34,650 bases of DNA from Betaproteobacteria bacterium (GTDB taxonomy: Bacteria; Pseudomonadota; Gammaproteobacteria; Burkholderiales; SG8-41): positions 1 to 34,650 of the forward strand of contig JANXSE010000224.1 of NCBI GenBank assembly GCA_025356695.1. The letters run 5' to 3'. Position 1 is the stretch's first letter; every line of letters begins with the position of its first letter. Below, one piece after another: positions 1 to 8,309 of this stretch. The notes beneath the pieces are model-generated. The model did no database searches, was not told where the DNA came from, and was given only the letters and a program-made list of their open reading frames with translations. The position numbers and the translations under genes were made by a program.

Positions 1-1553
1 GCGGCGTTGGTGTTGCCGGATACCAGCGTCGGCATGATGGACGCATCGATCACGCGCAAGCCGGCAAAACCGCGCACGCGCAAACGTTCATCCACCACCG
101 CGCGTTCGTCCCGTCCCATGCGGCAGGTGCTGACCGGGTGATAGACGGTCGAACCGCGCCGGCGGATGTAATCGATAAGGTCTTCGTCACTCGCGCAAGC
201 CACGCCGGGCTCGGCTTCTTCGGCGATGTGTTGCGCCAGCGCGGGCGACTGCACGATGCGGCGCAGCGCGCCAAGGCCGGCCACCAGGGTGTCGCGGTCC
301 TTCTGCGCCGCAAGATAGTTCGGCTGGATCGCCGGCGCAGCGCGCGGATCGGCCGACTTGATGCGGACAAAGCCGCGGCTTTCGGGGCGTAACAGCGTGC
401 ACACCGCAGTAATGCCGGAGAACGGATGCGATTGCTCGCCGATGTTCTGTACTGAATAAAGCGCGAGCGACGCCTGGACGTCGGGTGTGGCGGCCGACGG
501 CAGCGCCTTGAGGAAACAACCCGCCGACAGCGCCGGAATCGCGAAGTAGCCGCGACGCAAAAACGCGTATCGCAACACGGCGGCAGCGCCGCGGTGCCAC
601 TGGCGCACCGCATCGTTGAGCGACAGCGGTTTTTTGCAGCGCAGAATGATGCGCGCGAAGTAGTGATCGCTGAGGTCGGCGCCGACACCGGGCAGATCGG
701 CGATAACGTTGATGCCGTGCTCACGCAACAGTTCCGCCGGGCCCAGCCCGGACAATTGCAGCAGTTGCGGCGTATTGATCGCGCCGGCGGCGACGATGAC
801 CTCGATGCTGGCCATGGCCTTGCGCGTTTCGCCGGCGACCACGTATTCGACGCCGGTCGCGCGCCGCTCTTCGAACAAAATGCGCGTAGTCAGTGCGGCG
901 CAGACGATCTTGAGATTGGCTCGCTTGCGCACCGGATCGAGATAAGCCACGGCCGTCGATGAACGCACGCCGCCGCGCGTGGTGGTTTGATAAAAGCCCG
1001 CGCCCTCCTGCGTGGCGCCGTTAAAGTCTTCATTACGCGGATGGCCGCACTGCTGCGCGGCCTCGACAAATGCGGTGGCAAGCGGATGGCGGTCGCGCAA
1101 ATCGGATACACCGAGCGGCCCGCCGGCGCCATGCCAGGCATCAGCGCCGCGCTCGTTGTCTTCCGACTTGATGAAATACGGTAGCACGTCGTCAAAGCCC
1201 CAGCCCACATTGCCGAGTGCGCGCCACTGCTCGAAGTCTTCGTGCTGGCCGCGGATATAGATGAGGCCGTTGATCGAGCTCGAACCGCCGATCACACGGC
1301 CGCGCGGCGCGACGATATTGCGGCCGTAGCAGTCGGGCTGCGGCTCGGTGTTGTAACACCAGTTGAAGCGCCGGTCGGTAAAGAGCTTGCCGTAACCCAG
1401 CGGAATGCGCAGCCATGGATGACGGCTGTCGGGCCCCGCTTCGAGCAGCAAGACACGGTGTTTGCCAGAGGCGGTTAACCGATTGGCCAGCACGCAACCA
1501 GCGCTGCCGGCGCCGACGATAATGAAGTCGAAGGTTTCCGGATGCTGTGTCAC
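1..1553 (-). CDS. GMC-family FAD alcohol/choline-type dehydrogenase (3' end cut by window)
   Basis: Reading the minus strand from a GTG at 1551-1553 gives a continuous frame to the window edge. The N-terminus carries a Rossmann FAD motif, DFIIVGAGSAGCVLANRL, followed by LLLEAGP and the GMC signature region GRVIGGSSSINGLIYIRG. Near the C-terminus come HPVSTCRMG, containing the conserved active-site His of the family, and LRVIDASIMPTLVSGNTNAA, the typical GMC C-terminal block. Only the last 10-20 residues should be missing. GMC enzymes oxidise primary or secondary alcohols with FAD; the substrate cannot be read here. The gene lies 43 bp downstream of an enoyl-CoA hydratase on the same strand, so co-transcription is likely. 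No in-frame ATG is seen upstream of the GTG, so the start is fairly but not fully certain. Confidence 0.93.
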   Translation of the reverse strand, partial: MTQHPETFDFIIVGAGSAGCVLANRLTASGKHRVLLLEAGPDSRHPWLRIPLGYGKLFTDRRFNWCYNTEPQPDCYGRNIVAPRGRVIGGSSSINGLIYIRGQHEDFEQWRALGNVGWGFDDVLPYFIKSEDNERGADAWHGAGGPLGVSDLRDRHPLATAFVEAAQQCGHPRNEDFNGATQEGAGFYQTTTRGGVRSSTAVAYLDPVRKRANLKIVCAALTTRILFEERRATGVEYVVAGETRKAMASIEVIVAAGAINTPQLLQLSGLGPAELLREHGINVIADLPGVGADLSDHYFARIILRCKKPLSLNDAVRQWHRGAAAVLRYAFLRRGYFAIPALSAGCFLKALPSAATPDVQASLALYSVQNIGEQSHPFSGITAVCTLLRPESRGFVRIKSADPRAAPAIQPNYLAAQKDRDTLVAGLGALRRIVQSPALAQHIAEEAEPGVACASDEDLIDYIRRRGSTVYHPVSTCRMGRDERAVVDERLRVRGFAGLRVIDASIMPTLVSGNTNA

Positions 1554-1596
1554 GACGATCGCGCCGGCCTCTTCGATGGACGCGGTGGCCGCGTGC

Positions 1597-2370
1597 CTAG
1601 GACTTGCGCTCCTTGCGCGCGAACTCGCCGAGCTTTTCCTTCCACGCATCCGAATGCATGCAGGCGATCCACGCCTCGTCATCAAAACGCAGGCCCTGCG
1701 ACAGTGCGGTCTCCATTGACTGATTCATGGCGCGTTTTGCCTGGATCACACCCATTGACGGATAGGCGGCGATTTTTTTCGCCATTGCCATCGCTTCTTC
1801 CAGCACTTTGTCGGCGGCTACGATCTGATTGACGATACCGAGCTCTTTGGCCTCTTTCGCCTCGAAGCGCCGGCCGGTGAGGATAAGCTCCTTCGCTTTC
1901 TGATAACCGACGATGCGCGGCAGGCGCTGGCAGGCGCCGCCACCGGGGAAAAAACCGTGGGTAACTTCGGGCAGAGCAAAGATGGCGTTGTCGGCAGCGA
2001 TCGAAATATCGCACTGAAGCACGAGTTCGAAGCCACCGCCCATGCAATAGCCTTTGACCGCGGCAATCACCGGTTTACTGACACTCGCCACCGCGACAGT
2101 GAATTTCGGAATCACGTAATGGCGGTCGTGCACCATGTCGGCAGTGGTGCGCGACGAACGTTCCTTCAGGTCCGCGCCGGTGCAGAAAGCCTTGTCACCC
2201 GCACCGGTAAGCACGATCACGTTGACGTCGTCACGCAGATCGAGCGCGGGAAAGAGTTCCAGCAATTGCAAACGCAAATCGCGGTTGATCGAGTTCATCG
2301 CCTGCGGGCGGTTGAGCGTGACGAGAGCAACGCCGTCTTCGACGCTGAGCAGATATAAAGGGTCCGACAT
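1597..2370 (-). CDS. Enoyl-CoA hydratase/isomerase (crotonase family)
   Basis: This is a 257-residue protein, the usual crotonase length. The start chosen is the ATG at 2368-2370 (MSDPLYLLSVEDGVALVTLN), with AAGGAC about 8 bases upstream; a longer in-frame extension exists but is unlike the family. Oxyanion-hole segments FCTGADLKER and GYCMGGGFELVLQCD are present. Both glutamates equivalent to the catalytic pair of rat crotonase appear retained, one in GGGFEL and one in FALPEVTHG. It should hydrate a trans-2-enoyl-CoA or carry out a related crotonase reaction in the cytoplasm. It is the first gene of a minus-strand pair with the GMC dehydrogenase and is divergent from a Bug receptor / CoA-transferase unit across 139 bp, suggesting a shared acid-catabolism locus. 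Confidence 0.93.
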   Translation of the reverse strand: MSDPLYLLSVEDGVALVTLNRPQAMNSINRDLRLQLLELFPALDLRDDVNVIVLTGAGDKAFCTGADLKERSSRTTADMVHDRHYVIPKFTVAVASVSKPVIAAVKGYCMGGGFELVLQCDISIAADNAIFALPEVTHGFFPGGGACQRLPRIVGYQKAKELILTGRRFEAKEAKELGIVNQIVAADKVLEEAMAMAKKIAAYPSMGVIQAKRAMNQSMETALSQGLRFDDEAWIACMHSDAWKEKLGEFARKERKS

Positions 2371-2466
2371 GATGACTGTCCTTGCGTGTATGTGGTTCGA
2401 TGAGTGACGGCGGATCAAATACAAAAAACGTTCCCAGCCGCACCGCCGGCACCGGGCCGAAGACAC

Positions 2467-2472
2467 TATACT
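2467..2472 (+). promoter_or_regulatory. Candidate -10 element for the Bug receptor gene
   Basis: TATACT, one mismatch from the sigma-70 -10 consensus, lies 38 bases before the receptor start codon in the divergent region 2371-2509. No convincing -35 hexamer stands 16-18 bases upstream, so this is only a candidate. A run of eight T follows at 2483-2490 in the would-be leader. Confidence 0.3.
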
Positions 2473-2509
2473 ATGGCAGACAATTTTTTTTACACGGCTG
2501 CCCGCCCCG

Positions 2510-3502
2510 ATGCAGATGACGAACCACCGCCGGAACCCCGCACTGCCGCTGCTTGTCGCCACCGTCTTCGCCGGCGCAGGCATCGACGTGCAGGCGCAAA
2601 CGCGCCCCTATCCGGAACGCCCGATCCGCCTGATCGTGCCCTACCCCGCCGGCGGTGGCGTCGACATTGTCGCGCGCGCGGTGTCGGGTTCGCTGGGCGA
2701 ACGCCTGGGTCAATCCATCGTGGTGGACAACCGGCCGGGCGCGGGCTCCGTCATCGGCGTCGATCTCGCCGCCAAGGCACAGGCCGACGGGCATACGCTG
2801 TTGTTCGTCAATCTCGCCTACGCCGTGAACGCAACGCTCATTCCTAAGCTGCCCTACGATCCGCTGCGCGATCTCTACGCGGTGTCGCTGCTCGGCACCC
2901 AGCCGCACGTGCTGGTAGCACATCCGTCGGTGCCGGCGAAATCGGCGCGCGAGCTGATTGCTCTGGCACAGGCGAAGCCGGGCCAGATCACTTACGCCTC
3001 GTCGGGTGTGGGCACCGGCCCGCATCTCGCCGCGGAACTGTTTGCCATGATGGCGGGCGTGAAGCTCAATCACATTCCGTATAAAGGCGCGGCGCCGGCG
3101 ATCACCGACGTGATGGGTGGACAGGTGCAGATCAATTTCTCCACCATCGTCACGGCGATGCCGCATGCGCAGTCGGGTCGACTGCAGTTTCTTGCGGTGA
3201 CCTCACCGCAGCGCGCGCAGGTGCTGCCGGCGGTGCCGACGATCGCCGAATCCGGCGTGCCGAAATACGAGGCGCTGGGCTGGTACATCCTGATGGTGCG
3301 CGCCGGCACCGCGGCACCGGTGCTGGCGCGCATACACGCCGGCATCGTCGGCGCGCTCAAGGATGCAGCCGTGCGCGAGCGCCTGATCAAGGACGGCGCC
3401 GAGGTGGTGGGCAACAAACCCGACGAAGCTGCGCGCTTTTTGCAGGCCGAAATCGCGCGCTGGGGCGCGGTGGTGAAATCCGCGGGGCTGAAAGCGGAAT
3501 GA
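2510..3502 (+). CDS. Bug/TctC-family periplasmic solute-binding protein (copy 1)
   Basis: The 330-residue product has an N-terminal signal peptide ending near VQAQ (about residue 30), then the family opening YPERPIRLIVPYPAGGGVD. Other family blocks follow: IVVDNRPGAGSVIG, KAQADGHTLLF, LVAHPSVPAKSARELI, HIPYKGAAPAITDVMGGQ and VPTIAESGVPKYEALGW. These proteins bind small carboxylates, amides or aromatic acids in the periplasm for tripartite tricarboxylate-type transport or sensing. No TctA/TctB membrane genes are nearby. Start may be Met1 (2510) or Met3 (2516); the ribosome site is weak for both. Its stop codon overlaps the next gene's start (ATGA at 3499), so it is translationally coupled to the CoA-transferase, implying that the ligand is a carboxylic acid later activated by CoA transfer. 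Confidence 0.95.
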   Translation: MQMTNHRRNPALPLLVATVFAGAGIDVQAQTRPYPERPIRLIVPYPAGGGVDIVARAVSGSLGERLGQSIVVDNRPGAGSVIGVDLAAKAQADGHTLLFVNLAYAVNATLIPKLPYDPLRDLYAVSLLGTQPHVLVAHPSVPAKSARELIALAQAKPGQITYASSGVGTGPHLAAELFAMMAGVKLNHIPYKGAAPAITDVMGGQVQINFSTIVTAMPHAQSGRLQFLAVTSPQRAQVLPAVPTIAESGVPKYEALGWYILMVRAGTAAPVLARIHAGIVGALKDAAVRERLIKDGAEVVGNKPDEAARFLQAEIARWGAVVKSAGLKAE

Positions 3503-4698
3503 GCGCCGGCGTGCTGTCAAAAATCACCGTCATCGACATGACCGAAGGCGTGGCCGGCCCCTATGCCGCGTCATTGCTCGGCGACATGGGTGCGAACGTC
3601 ATCAAGGTCGAGCGCACCGAAGGCGACTGGTCGCGCACAGCGGGCAAACACAGCGTCGGCAATGTCGGCAACACACAGTTCGTTGCACTCAACCGCAACA
3701 AACGCGACATCAGCCTCGACGTCGGCACACCGGATGGTCTGCGCATCGTCGAGCGGATGGTTGAAAAATCAGATGTACTGCTGTCGAATTTCCGCGCCGG
3801 CGTGATGGCGAAGCTCAGCCTCGATTACGCGCATTGCAAAAAACTGCGCGCCGATCTCATTTACTGCACGATCTCCGGCTTCGGGCAGGACGGCGCTTAC
3901 GCGCAGTTCCCCGCCAGCGATACGGTGCTGCAGGCGCTGAGCGGCGTAATGAACCTCGTCGGCGAAGCGGATGGTCCGCCGCTACGCGTCGGCTTTCCGC
4001 TGATTGATCTTGCGGCGGCCAACAACGCCGTGCAGGCGGTATTGCTCGCGCTCTACGGCCGTCTCTCGGGCCGGGGCGGCCAACAGATCGACGTCAGCCT
4101 GATGGCGGCGGCGATGGCGTTGATGAACGTCACCTTCACCGATTACCTCGCCAGCGGGCGCCTGCCGCAGCGCCACGGCAACCAGAATGCGCAGCATGCG
4201 CCGGCCGGCGCCTTTGCCGTCGCCGGCGGCCGTTACATCACGGTTGCCGTGCTGCGCGATACACACTGGAGGAAATTCTGCGCGGCACTCGACCTGCCCG
4301 CACTGGCCGGCGATGCGCGCTTTGTCTCGAACGCACTGCGCGTCGAACATCGCGCCGCGCTCGACGCCATCATCGCGCCGATTTTCAAAACAAAGCCGGC
4401 GGAATTCTGGATCGGTGTTTTGCGTGCCGCCGACATCCTGTGCGGTCCCGTCAACACCTTCGCCGACATCATTGCTGACGCCGATCTCGCGGCCTGTTTG
4501 CCTTTGATCGATCCGCAACTCGACGGCGTGCCACGCATGATGGGCAACCCGATCCGCATTGACGGCGAATACTTCGGCGCGGCGCGACCGGCGCCGGCGC
4601 GCGGCCAACACACGCGCGAAGTGCTCGCCGAGTTCGGCTTCGACACGGAAGAAGTCGAAGGTTTTCTGCGCGCGGGCAGCGCGTTTGCGGCCGCGTAG
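3499..4698 (+). CDS. Class III (CaiB/BaiF) CoA-transferase
   Basis: This 399-residue protein shows the family opening KITVIDMTEGVAGPYAASLL, then GANVIKVE, FVALNRNKRDISLD and a block around FPLIDLAAANNAV. Asp170 in that block sits at the position of the catalytic Asp of formyl-CoA transferase, which forms the aspartyl-CoA thioester. The length matches the family (about 400 residues). It should move CoA from a donor acyl-CoA to a free carboxylic acid in the cytoplasm. It begins inside the stop codon of the preceding Bug receptor and ends 6 bases from the convergent FAD monooxygenase. The substrate is unknown; I infer it is the acid captured by the adjacent receptor. Confidence 0.93.
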   Translation: MSAGVLSKITVIDMTEGVAGPYAASLLGDMGANVIKVERTEGDWSRTAGKHSVGNVGNTQFVALNRNKRDISLDVGTPDGLRIVERMVEKSDVLLSNFRAGVMAKLSLDYAHCKKLRADLIYCTISGFGQDGAYAQFPASDTVLQALSGVMNLVGEADGPPLRVGFPLIDLAAANNAVQAVLLALYGRLSGRGGQQIDVSLMAAAMALMNVTFTDYLASGRLPQRHGNQNAQHAPAGAFAVAGGRYITVAVLRDTHWRKFCAALDLPALAGDARFVSNALRVEHRAALDAIIAPIFKTKPAEFWIGVLRAADILCGPVNTFADIIADADLAACLPLIDPQLDGVPRMMGNPIRIDGEYFGAARPAPARGQHTREVLAEFGFDTEEVEGFLRAGSAFAAA

Positions 4699-4704
4699 CC
4701 CGCC

Positions 4705-5913
4705 TCAGCGCCCCACCGGCATGGTGATCTGCGTCAGTTCCGGCGCCCCCGGCACGAATGTGCCCTCGACCTGCAGGCGGCGGCCGATCATGCGACCGCG
4801 GCGCGTGAAGTCCTGCGCGATGGCGACATGTTCGCGCTCCCAGGCGGCGAGGTGCGCCGCGATGTCGCCGGCGCATTTGGCGGCACTTAACGCGGCGGCC
4901 AGCCCCCAGGCGGCGCGCATGGCGCGCGCGGTGGAGGCGCTGACGTGCGGGCGCGTGGCGGCGGCCGCGTCCCCGACCAGCACCTGCCGGCCGAACACCA
5001 TGCGCGAGGGTTCGACATCGTTGATGGTCGTGACAAACGGCTCCGAGCGCGCGAACACTTCGACCGCCGCCGGCGGCAGTTCCACCTCGACGGCGCGGCG
5101 GAACTGGTCGATGTAACGTTTTTTCATCAGGCCCGCCCTGATCGAGGTCGCACGGTGCGTGCCTTCGCGGTCGGTCATCAGCGCATCCAGTTCGGAACGC
5201 GCATCGACGTTGCGGTACCAGATGGCGTTGATGCGCACCTCACCCGCACCATCAAGGCCGGGTTCGCCGGGCACCGGGTAGAGTATGGCGTGGCTCAATT
5301 CCGGCACGATGAAAATACGCGCGTCCCTGAGCAGCGCACGCGTCTCTGCGCTGAGATCGGTTTCCGCCACCATGCCGCGCCACGCGACGTAGCCCGCATA
5401 TTGCAGGCGCGCCGACGGGTTGAGCTGGTGGCGGCCAGTCGAGGCGATGCCGTCGGCGAACACCACGAGATCGGCGGTTTCGCAGAGGCCGCCGGCGAAA
5501 TTCACCTCAACCTTGTCGGCCACCTCGCGCGTGCCCACGCAGCTTTCGCCGCAAAAATAATTGCCGTTGCCAAAACGCGTAAGCAGTGCACGGTAGAGGC
5601 TGCCCCACGAGGCAAAGTCGCCGTCCTCGGCCTTCTCGTAGACGATGCGGTTTTGCGCGCTGTCGCGGCGCGGCGCGAGATGACGGTCGAAACGCGTGTG
5701 CGTGGCGAACTGCGCAAGATCGATCTGCGCTTCGCGCTGCAGCAGGTCGGCGAGCAGCGGCTGCACGCGAATGCCGGCGCCGGTGCCGCGCAGTGTCTCG
5801 GGCGCGCGCTCGAACACGCGCACGCGGAACCCCGCGTTCTGCAAGGCGATGGCGGCAAAGAGCCCGGCGTGGGAGCCGCCGATGACGATGATGTCGTTCA
5901 GGGCCGCGGGCAT
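4705..5913 (-). CDS. FAD-dependent monooxygenase, 2,6-dihydroxypyridine hydroxylase-like
   Basis: The 402-residue flavoprotein belongs to the p-hydroxybenzoate-hydroxylase fold group. Its N-terminal dinucleotide motif is DIIVIGGSHAGLFAAIAL, where GGSxAG replaces the canonical GxGxxG, as in 2,6-dihydroxypyridine 3-hydroxylase relatives. The middle contains VVFADGIAST (DG motif) and YAGYVAWRGMV, and the C-terminal half has VLVGDAAAATRPHVSASTARA, the FAD-ribityl GD motif. The likely reaction is NAD(P)H-dependent hydroxylation of an aromatic or N-heteroaromatic ring; substrate assignment is inference. It is the last gene of a minus-strand series: Gfo/Idh/MocA, FmdB-like, then this gene, with gaps of 75 and 67 bases. 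Confidence 0.9.
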   Translation of the reverse strand: MPAALNDIIVIGGSHAGLFAAIALQNAGFRVRVFERAPETLRGTGAGIRVQPLLADLLQREAQIDLAQFATHTRFDRHLAPRRDSAQNRIVYEKAEDGDFASWGSLYRALLTRFGNGNYFCGESCVGTREVADKVEVNFAGGLCETADLVVFADGIASTGRHQLNPSARLQYAGYVAWRGMVAETDLSAETRALLRDARIFIVPELSHAILYPVPGEPGLDGAGEVRINAIWYRNVDARSELDALMTDREGTHRATSIRAGLMKKRYIDQFRRAVEVELPPAAVEVFARSEPFVTTINDVEPSRMVFGRQVLVGDAAAATRPHVSASTARAMRAAWGLAAALSAAKCAGDIAAHLAAWEREHVAIAQDFTRRGRMIGRRLQVEGTFVPGAPELTQITMPVGR

Positions 5914-5980
5914 CGCGCCGCTTCGCTGGCTGAAATGACGGCGTGTTTATTGATCACCGAAGCGCAGGATGCGACACCCG

Positions 5981-6226
5981 TTAATACTGGCAGGATCCCG
6001 GTCCATCCGGGCTACCGCAACCCTGACAACCCGCCGGCAGCGTTTCAAGTGAGGCGGAACTCGACACTGCACCGAAGGCCGAACGCGAGGTCGAGGAAAA
6101 AGTTGAAATCTTTTTCTGCAGTTCAGTACTGTTGCAGGCGGGGCATTCCGGCGCGGGCGAGGAACTGCGCACGAGCTTTTCAAATTCCTTGCCACAGGCG
6201 CTGCATTGGTATTCGAAGATGGGCAT
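5981..6226 (-). CDS. FmdB-like zinc-ribbon protein
   Basis: An 81-residue protein beginning MPIFEYQCSACGKEFEKLV, the hallmark of the FmdB/CxxC zinc-ribbon family. Cys8/Cys11 and Cys28/Cys31 form two knuckles expected to bind one zinc. The tail is Ser-rich, then Gly/Cys-rich with three further cysteines (CQGCG and a near-terminal Cys). The family is often called regulatory after its first member near formamidase genes, but molecular function is poorly defined. It is too short to be an enzyme. It sits between an oxidoreductase and a flavin monooxygenase on the same strand. Start and length are clear. Confidence 0.9.
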   Translation of the reverse strand: MPIFEYQCSACGKEFEKLVRSSSPAPECPACNSTELQKKISTFSSTSRSAFGAVSSSASLETLPAGCQGCGSPDGPGSCQY

Positions 6227-6301
6227 GGTGATGTGCCTGACAGTGTTGAGTGGCGTTAGTTTACGGCCAAATACCGGCGGCCGGCGTGTTGCCTCTTATT
6301 C

Positions 6302-7378
6302 TCAATTGCCGAGCTGGATGGTGCGGCCGCTGCGCGCGGACTCTTCGATCGCGAGCGTGATTTCGAGCGTCTGTCGCGCTTCGCGCGCGGTGGCCATCGG
6401 GCACGGCCGCTTGCGCGACAGGTGGTCGAGCCAGACCCGCGATTCGTCGGCGACCGGGCCCCAGTAATCGCCCAGATGCCAGTTGCCCGGCGTCGATGAG
6501 GAGAGGAAGGCGGTCTTGAACTGCAGGTCGGGAATGTAGGCGTGCGGTATGCCCTTGTTGGTGATCAACAGTTCGTCGGTATGGTCGTCGTTCAGAATCA
6601 GCGAGCCTTCCGAGCCATAGACTTCGATGCGCACGCCCATGCCGAGCTGCGGCGCATGCGAGGGCAGCGCGAAGTAAACGCCGAGATTGACGACGGCGCC
6701 GTTTTCATACGTGATGAGCGCAAAAGTCGCGTCGTTGACATCGAAACCGGCGGCGCGGAACACCGTGCCGTGACCGCGTGCGGTGACTTCGACCGGACGG
6801 ATGCCTTCGAGAAACCAGCCGGCGACATCCACCCAGTAGGTCAGCACATCAACCACCGGTGTTGCGGTCGCCGAGCGTTTGAGAATTTCTATGCCCTGCG
6901 CGCGCGTGTTGCAGGCGCGGCCCGTCAGTGCCGTGATATCGCCGACGCGCCCGGCGAGGATCTGGTCCTTGGCTGACAGATAGCGCCGCTTGAAGCGCTG
7001 CGCGTAACCCACATAGAGCGGCGTGCCGGTGGCCTCGGACTTGGCGATGATCTGGTCGGCATCGGCCAGCGTCAGCGCAATCGGTTTTTCGACCAGCACC
7101 AGCTTGCCGAGCTCGAGTGCCTGCAGCACCGGCAGCAGGTGTTCGTGTTCGCTGGTGGACACGATCACCGCATTGACCCGCGGGTGCGCGATCACCGCCA
7201 TGTTGTCGGCCGACGAAAAATTCGCGCCCGCCTTTTCGGCAAGCGCGGCGGCGCGATCGGCACTCAGATCGGAAACGGCGAGAAATTTCACCGCCGGATG
7301 CTGTGCGGCCAGCTGCGCGCGCAGCGAGCCGATGCGACCGGAACCCACGACGGCGATACCGAGCTCACGAGTGTCCAT
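6302..7378 (-). CDS. Gfo/Idh/MocA-family NAD(P)-dependent oxidoreductase
   Basis: The 358-residue protein opens with IAVVGSGRIGSLRAQLAA, a Rossmann NAD(P) motif, and has the family VEKPIALT block with Lys98 at the usual EKP catalytic position. The C-terminal catalytic helix usually shows DxxxHxxD; here it reads D177-x3-Y181-x2-D184 in VVDVLTYWVD, so the usual His is a Tyr. Such enzymes oxidise or reduce sugars, inositols or related polyols and sometimes other ligands. A good ribosome site (GAGGGG) precedes the ATG. It is the first gene of a minus-strand series and is divergent from the bicupin gene across 182 bp of very GC-rich sequence in which I see no clear promoter. Confidence 0.93.
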   Translation of the reverse strand: MDTRELGIAVVGSGRIGSLRAQLAAQHPAVKFLAVSDLSADRAAALAEKAGANFSSADNMAVIAHPRVNAVIVSTSEHEHLLPVLQALELGKLVLVEKPIALTLADADQIIAKSEATGTPLYVGYAQRFKRRYLSAKDQILAGRVGDITALTGRACNTRAQGIEILKRSATATPVVDVLTYWVDVAGWFLEGIRPVEVTARGHGTVFRAAGFDVNDATFALITYENGAVVNLGVYFALPSHAPQLGMGVRIEVYGSEGSLILNDDHTDELLITNKGIPHAYIPDLQFKTAFLSSSTPGNWHLGDYWGPVADESRVWLDHLSRKRPCPMATAREARQTLEITLAIEESARSGRTIQLGN

Positions 7379-7560
7379 TTTTTCCCCTCACGGATTTCCC
7401 GCCCGCAGGTGCAGGCGCGTTGTTGTGACCGCCATTGTCGCATCGCGCGCCGCCGGCGGCACGCGGCGGCGCGCCATCGCGGCGACAGCGATTGAAGTAT
7501 CATCGCTGCATTCGAGGTGCCGGACGCGTGTCCAGGCGCCCGCAGCGGGGGAACAGCAGC

Positions 7561-8307
7561 ATGATCTACACGAAAAACGGCGGCGAAACGACGCGCCAGG
7601 CGGTAACCTCGCGCGGCACCGGGCTGACGCACTGGAGCGCGGAATATTTCGGCCCGCGCGACACGACGACCGAGGCCGCGCGCGGCGTGCATGCGCTGGT
7701 GACAGACATGGCGCCGGATGAAACCATCCTGCCGCACTTTCATGGCACGGCGCAGTTCCAGATCTTTACCGGCGGTTGCGGAACGATGGCGCGGCACAAC
7801 GTGCAGCCCCTCGTCGTGCAGTTCAAGGACCACCATACCGCCTATGGCCCGGTGATTGCCGGCGCGCAGGGGCTGACCTTTTTTGCAATGCGCATGGAAG
7901 GTTATGGTTCGGCGCCGGTCTATTTGAACAAGCCGGGCTATCGCGAACAGTTGCAACCGAGCCCGCGGCGCAACCTGCTCTCGGCGCCGCTGGTACTGTC
8001 GACCGCACCGGTACTGCAACACCGCAGCGCGATGTCGTGCGAACCGGTGTATGCAAAGACCTACGACGACGGTTTGTCGGCGCACCTCCTGCGTCTCGGT
8101 GCCGGCATGACGACCACGACGCCGGATCCGCAGAGCGCCGGCGGGCTTTATCTGTTCATCGTCAACGGCAGCCTTGAATTCGACGGCGCGGGCTTTCCGC
8201 TGTGGTCGATGATTGCGATTGAAACCGGCGAAGCGGCGTTCGAGATCAGGGCCGGCAACAGCGGGCTTGAAGTGCTGCTGCTGCAGTTTCCGCGCGAGAG
8301 CGAGTAA
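7561..8307 (+). CDS. Bicupin-type protein, possible metal-dependent enzyme or ligand sensor
   Basis: The frame is open further upstream, but the ATG at 7561 has GGGGGA just before it and gives a 248-residue product starting MIYTKNGGE. The N-terminal half has a cupin motif, DETILPHFHGTAQFQIFTGG, with His residues suited to metal binding. The C-terminal half (GLYLFIVNGSLEFDG ... SMIAIETGE) looks like a second cupin barrel lacking the His ligands. No signal peptide is seen. Only 2 bases separate its stop from the next Bug receptor start, so they are almost certainly co-transcribed. The role could be an isomerase, a dioxygenase or a small-molecule sensor for the receptor ligand; the sequence does not decide. 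Confidence 0.85.
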   Translation: MIYTKNGGETTRQAVTSRGTGLTHWSAEYFGPRDTTTEAARGVHALVTDMAPDETILPHFHGTAQFQIFTGGCGTMARHNVQPLVVQFKDHHTAYGPVIAGAQGLTFFAMRMEGYGSAPVYLNKPGYREQLQPSPRRNLLSAPLVLSTAPVLQHRSAMSCEPVYAKTYDDGLSAHLLRLGAGMTTTTPDPQSAGGLYLFIVNGSLEFDGAGFPLWSMIAIETGEAAFEIRAGNSGLEVLLLQFPRESE

Positions 8308-8309
8308 TC

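Noticed and set aside
4945..6231. 428-codon plus-strand frame across the FAD monooxygenase and fmdB-like gene
   Set aside because: Covers two clear minus-strand genes and the spacer between them; no protein character.
7498..7503. TATCAT as -10 for the bicupin gene
   Set aside because: No -35 at a suitable distance and a very GC-rich context; too weak to list.
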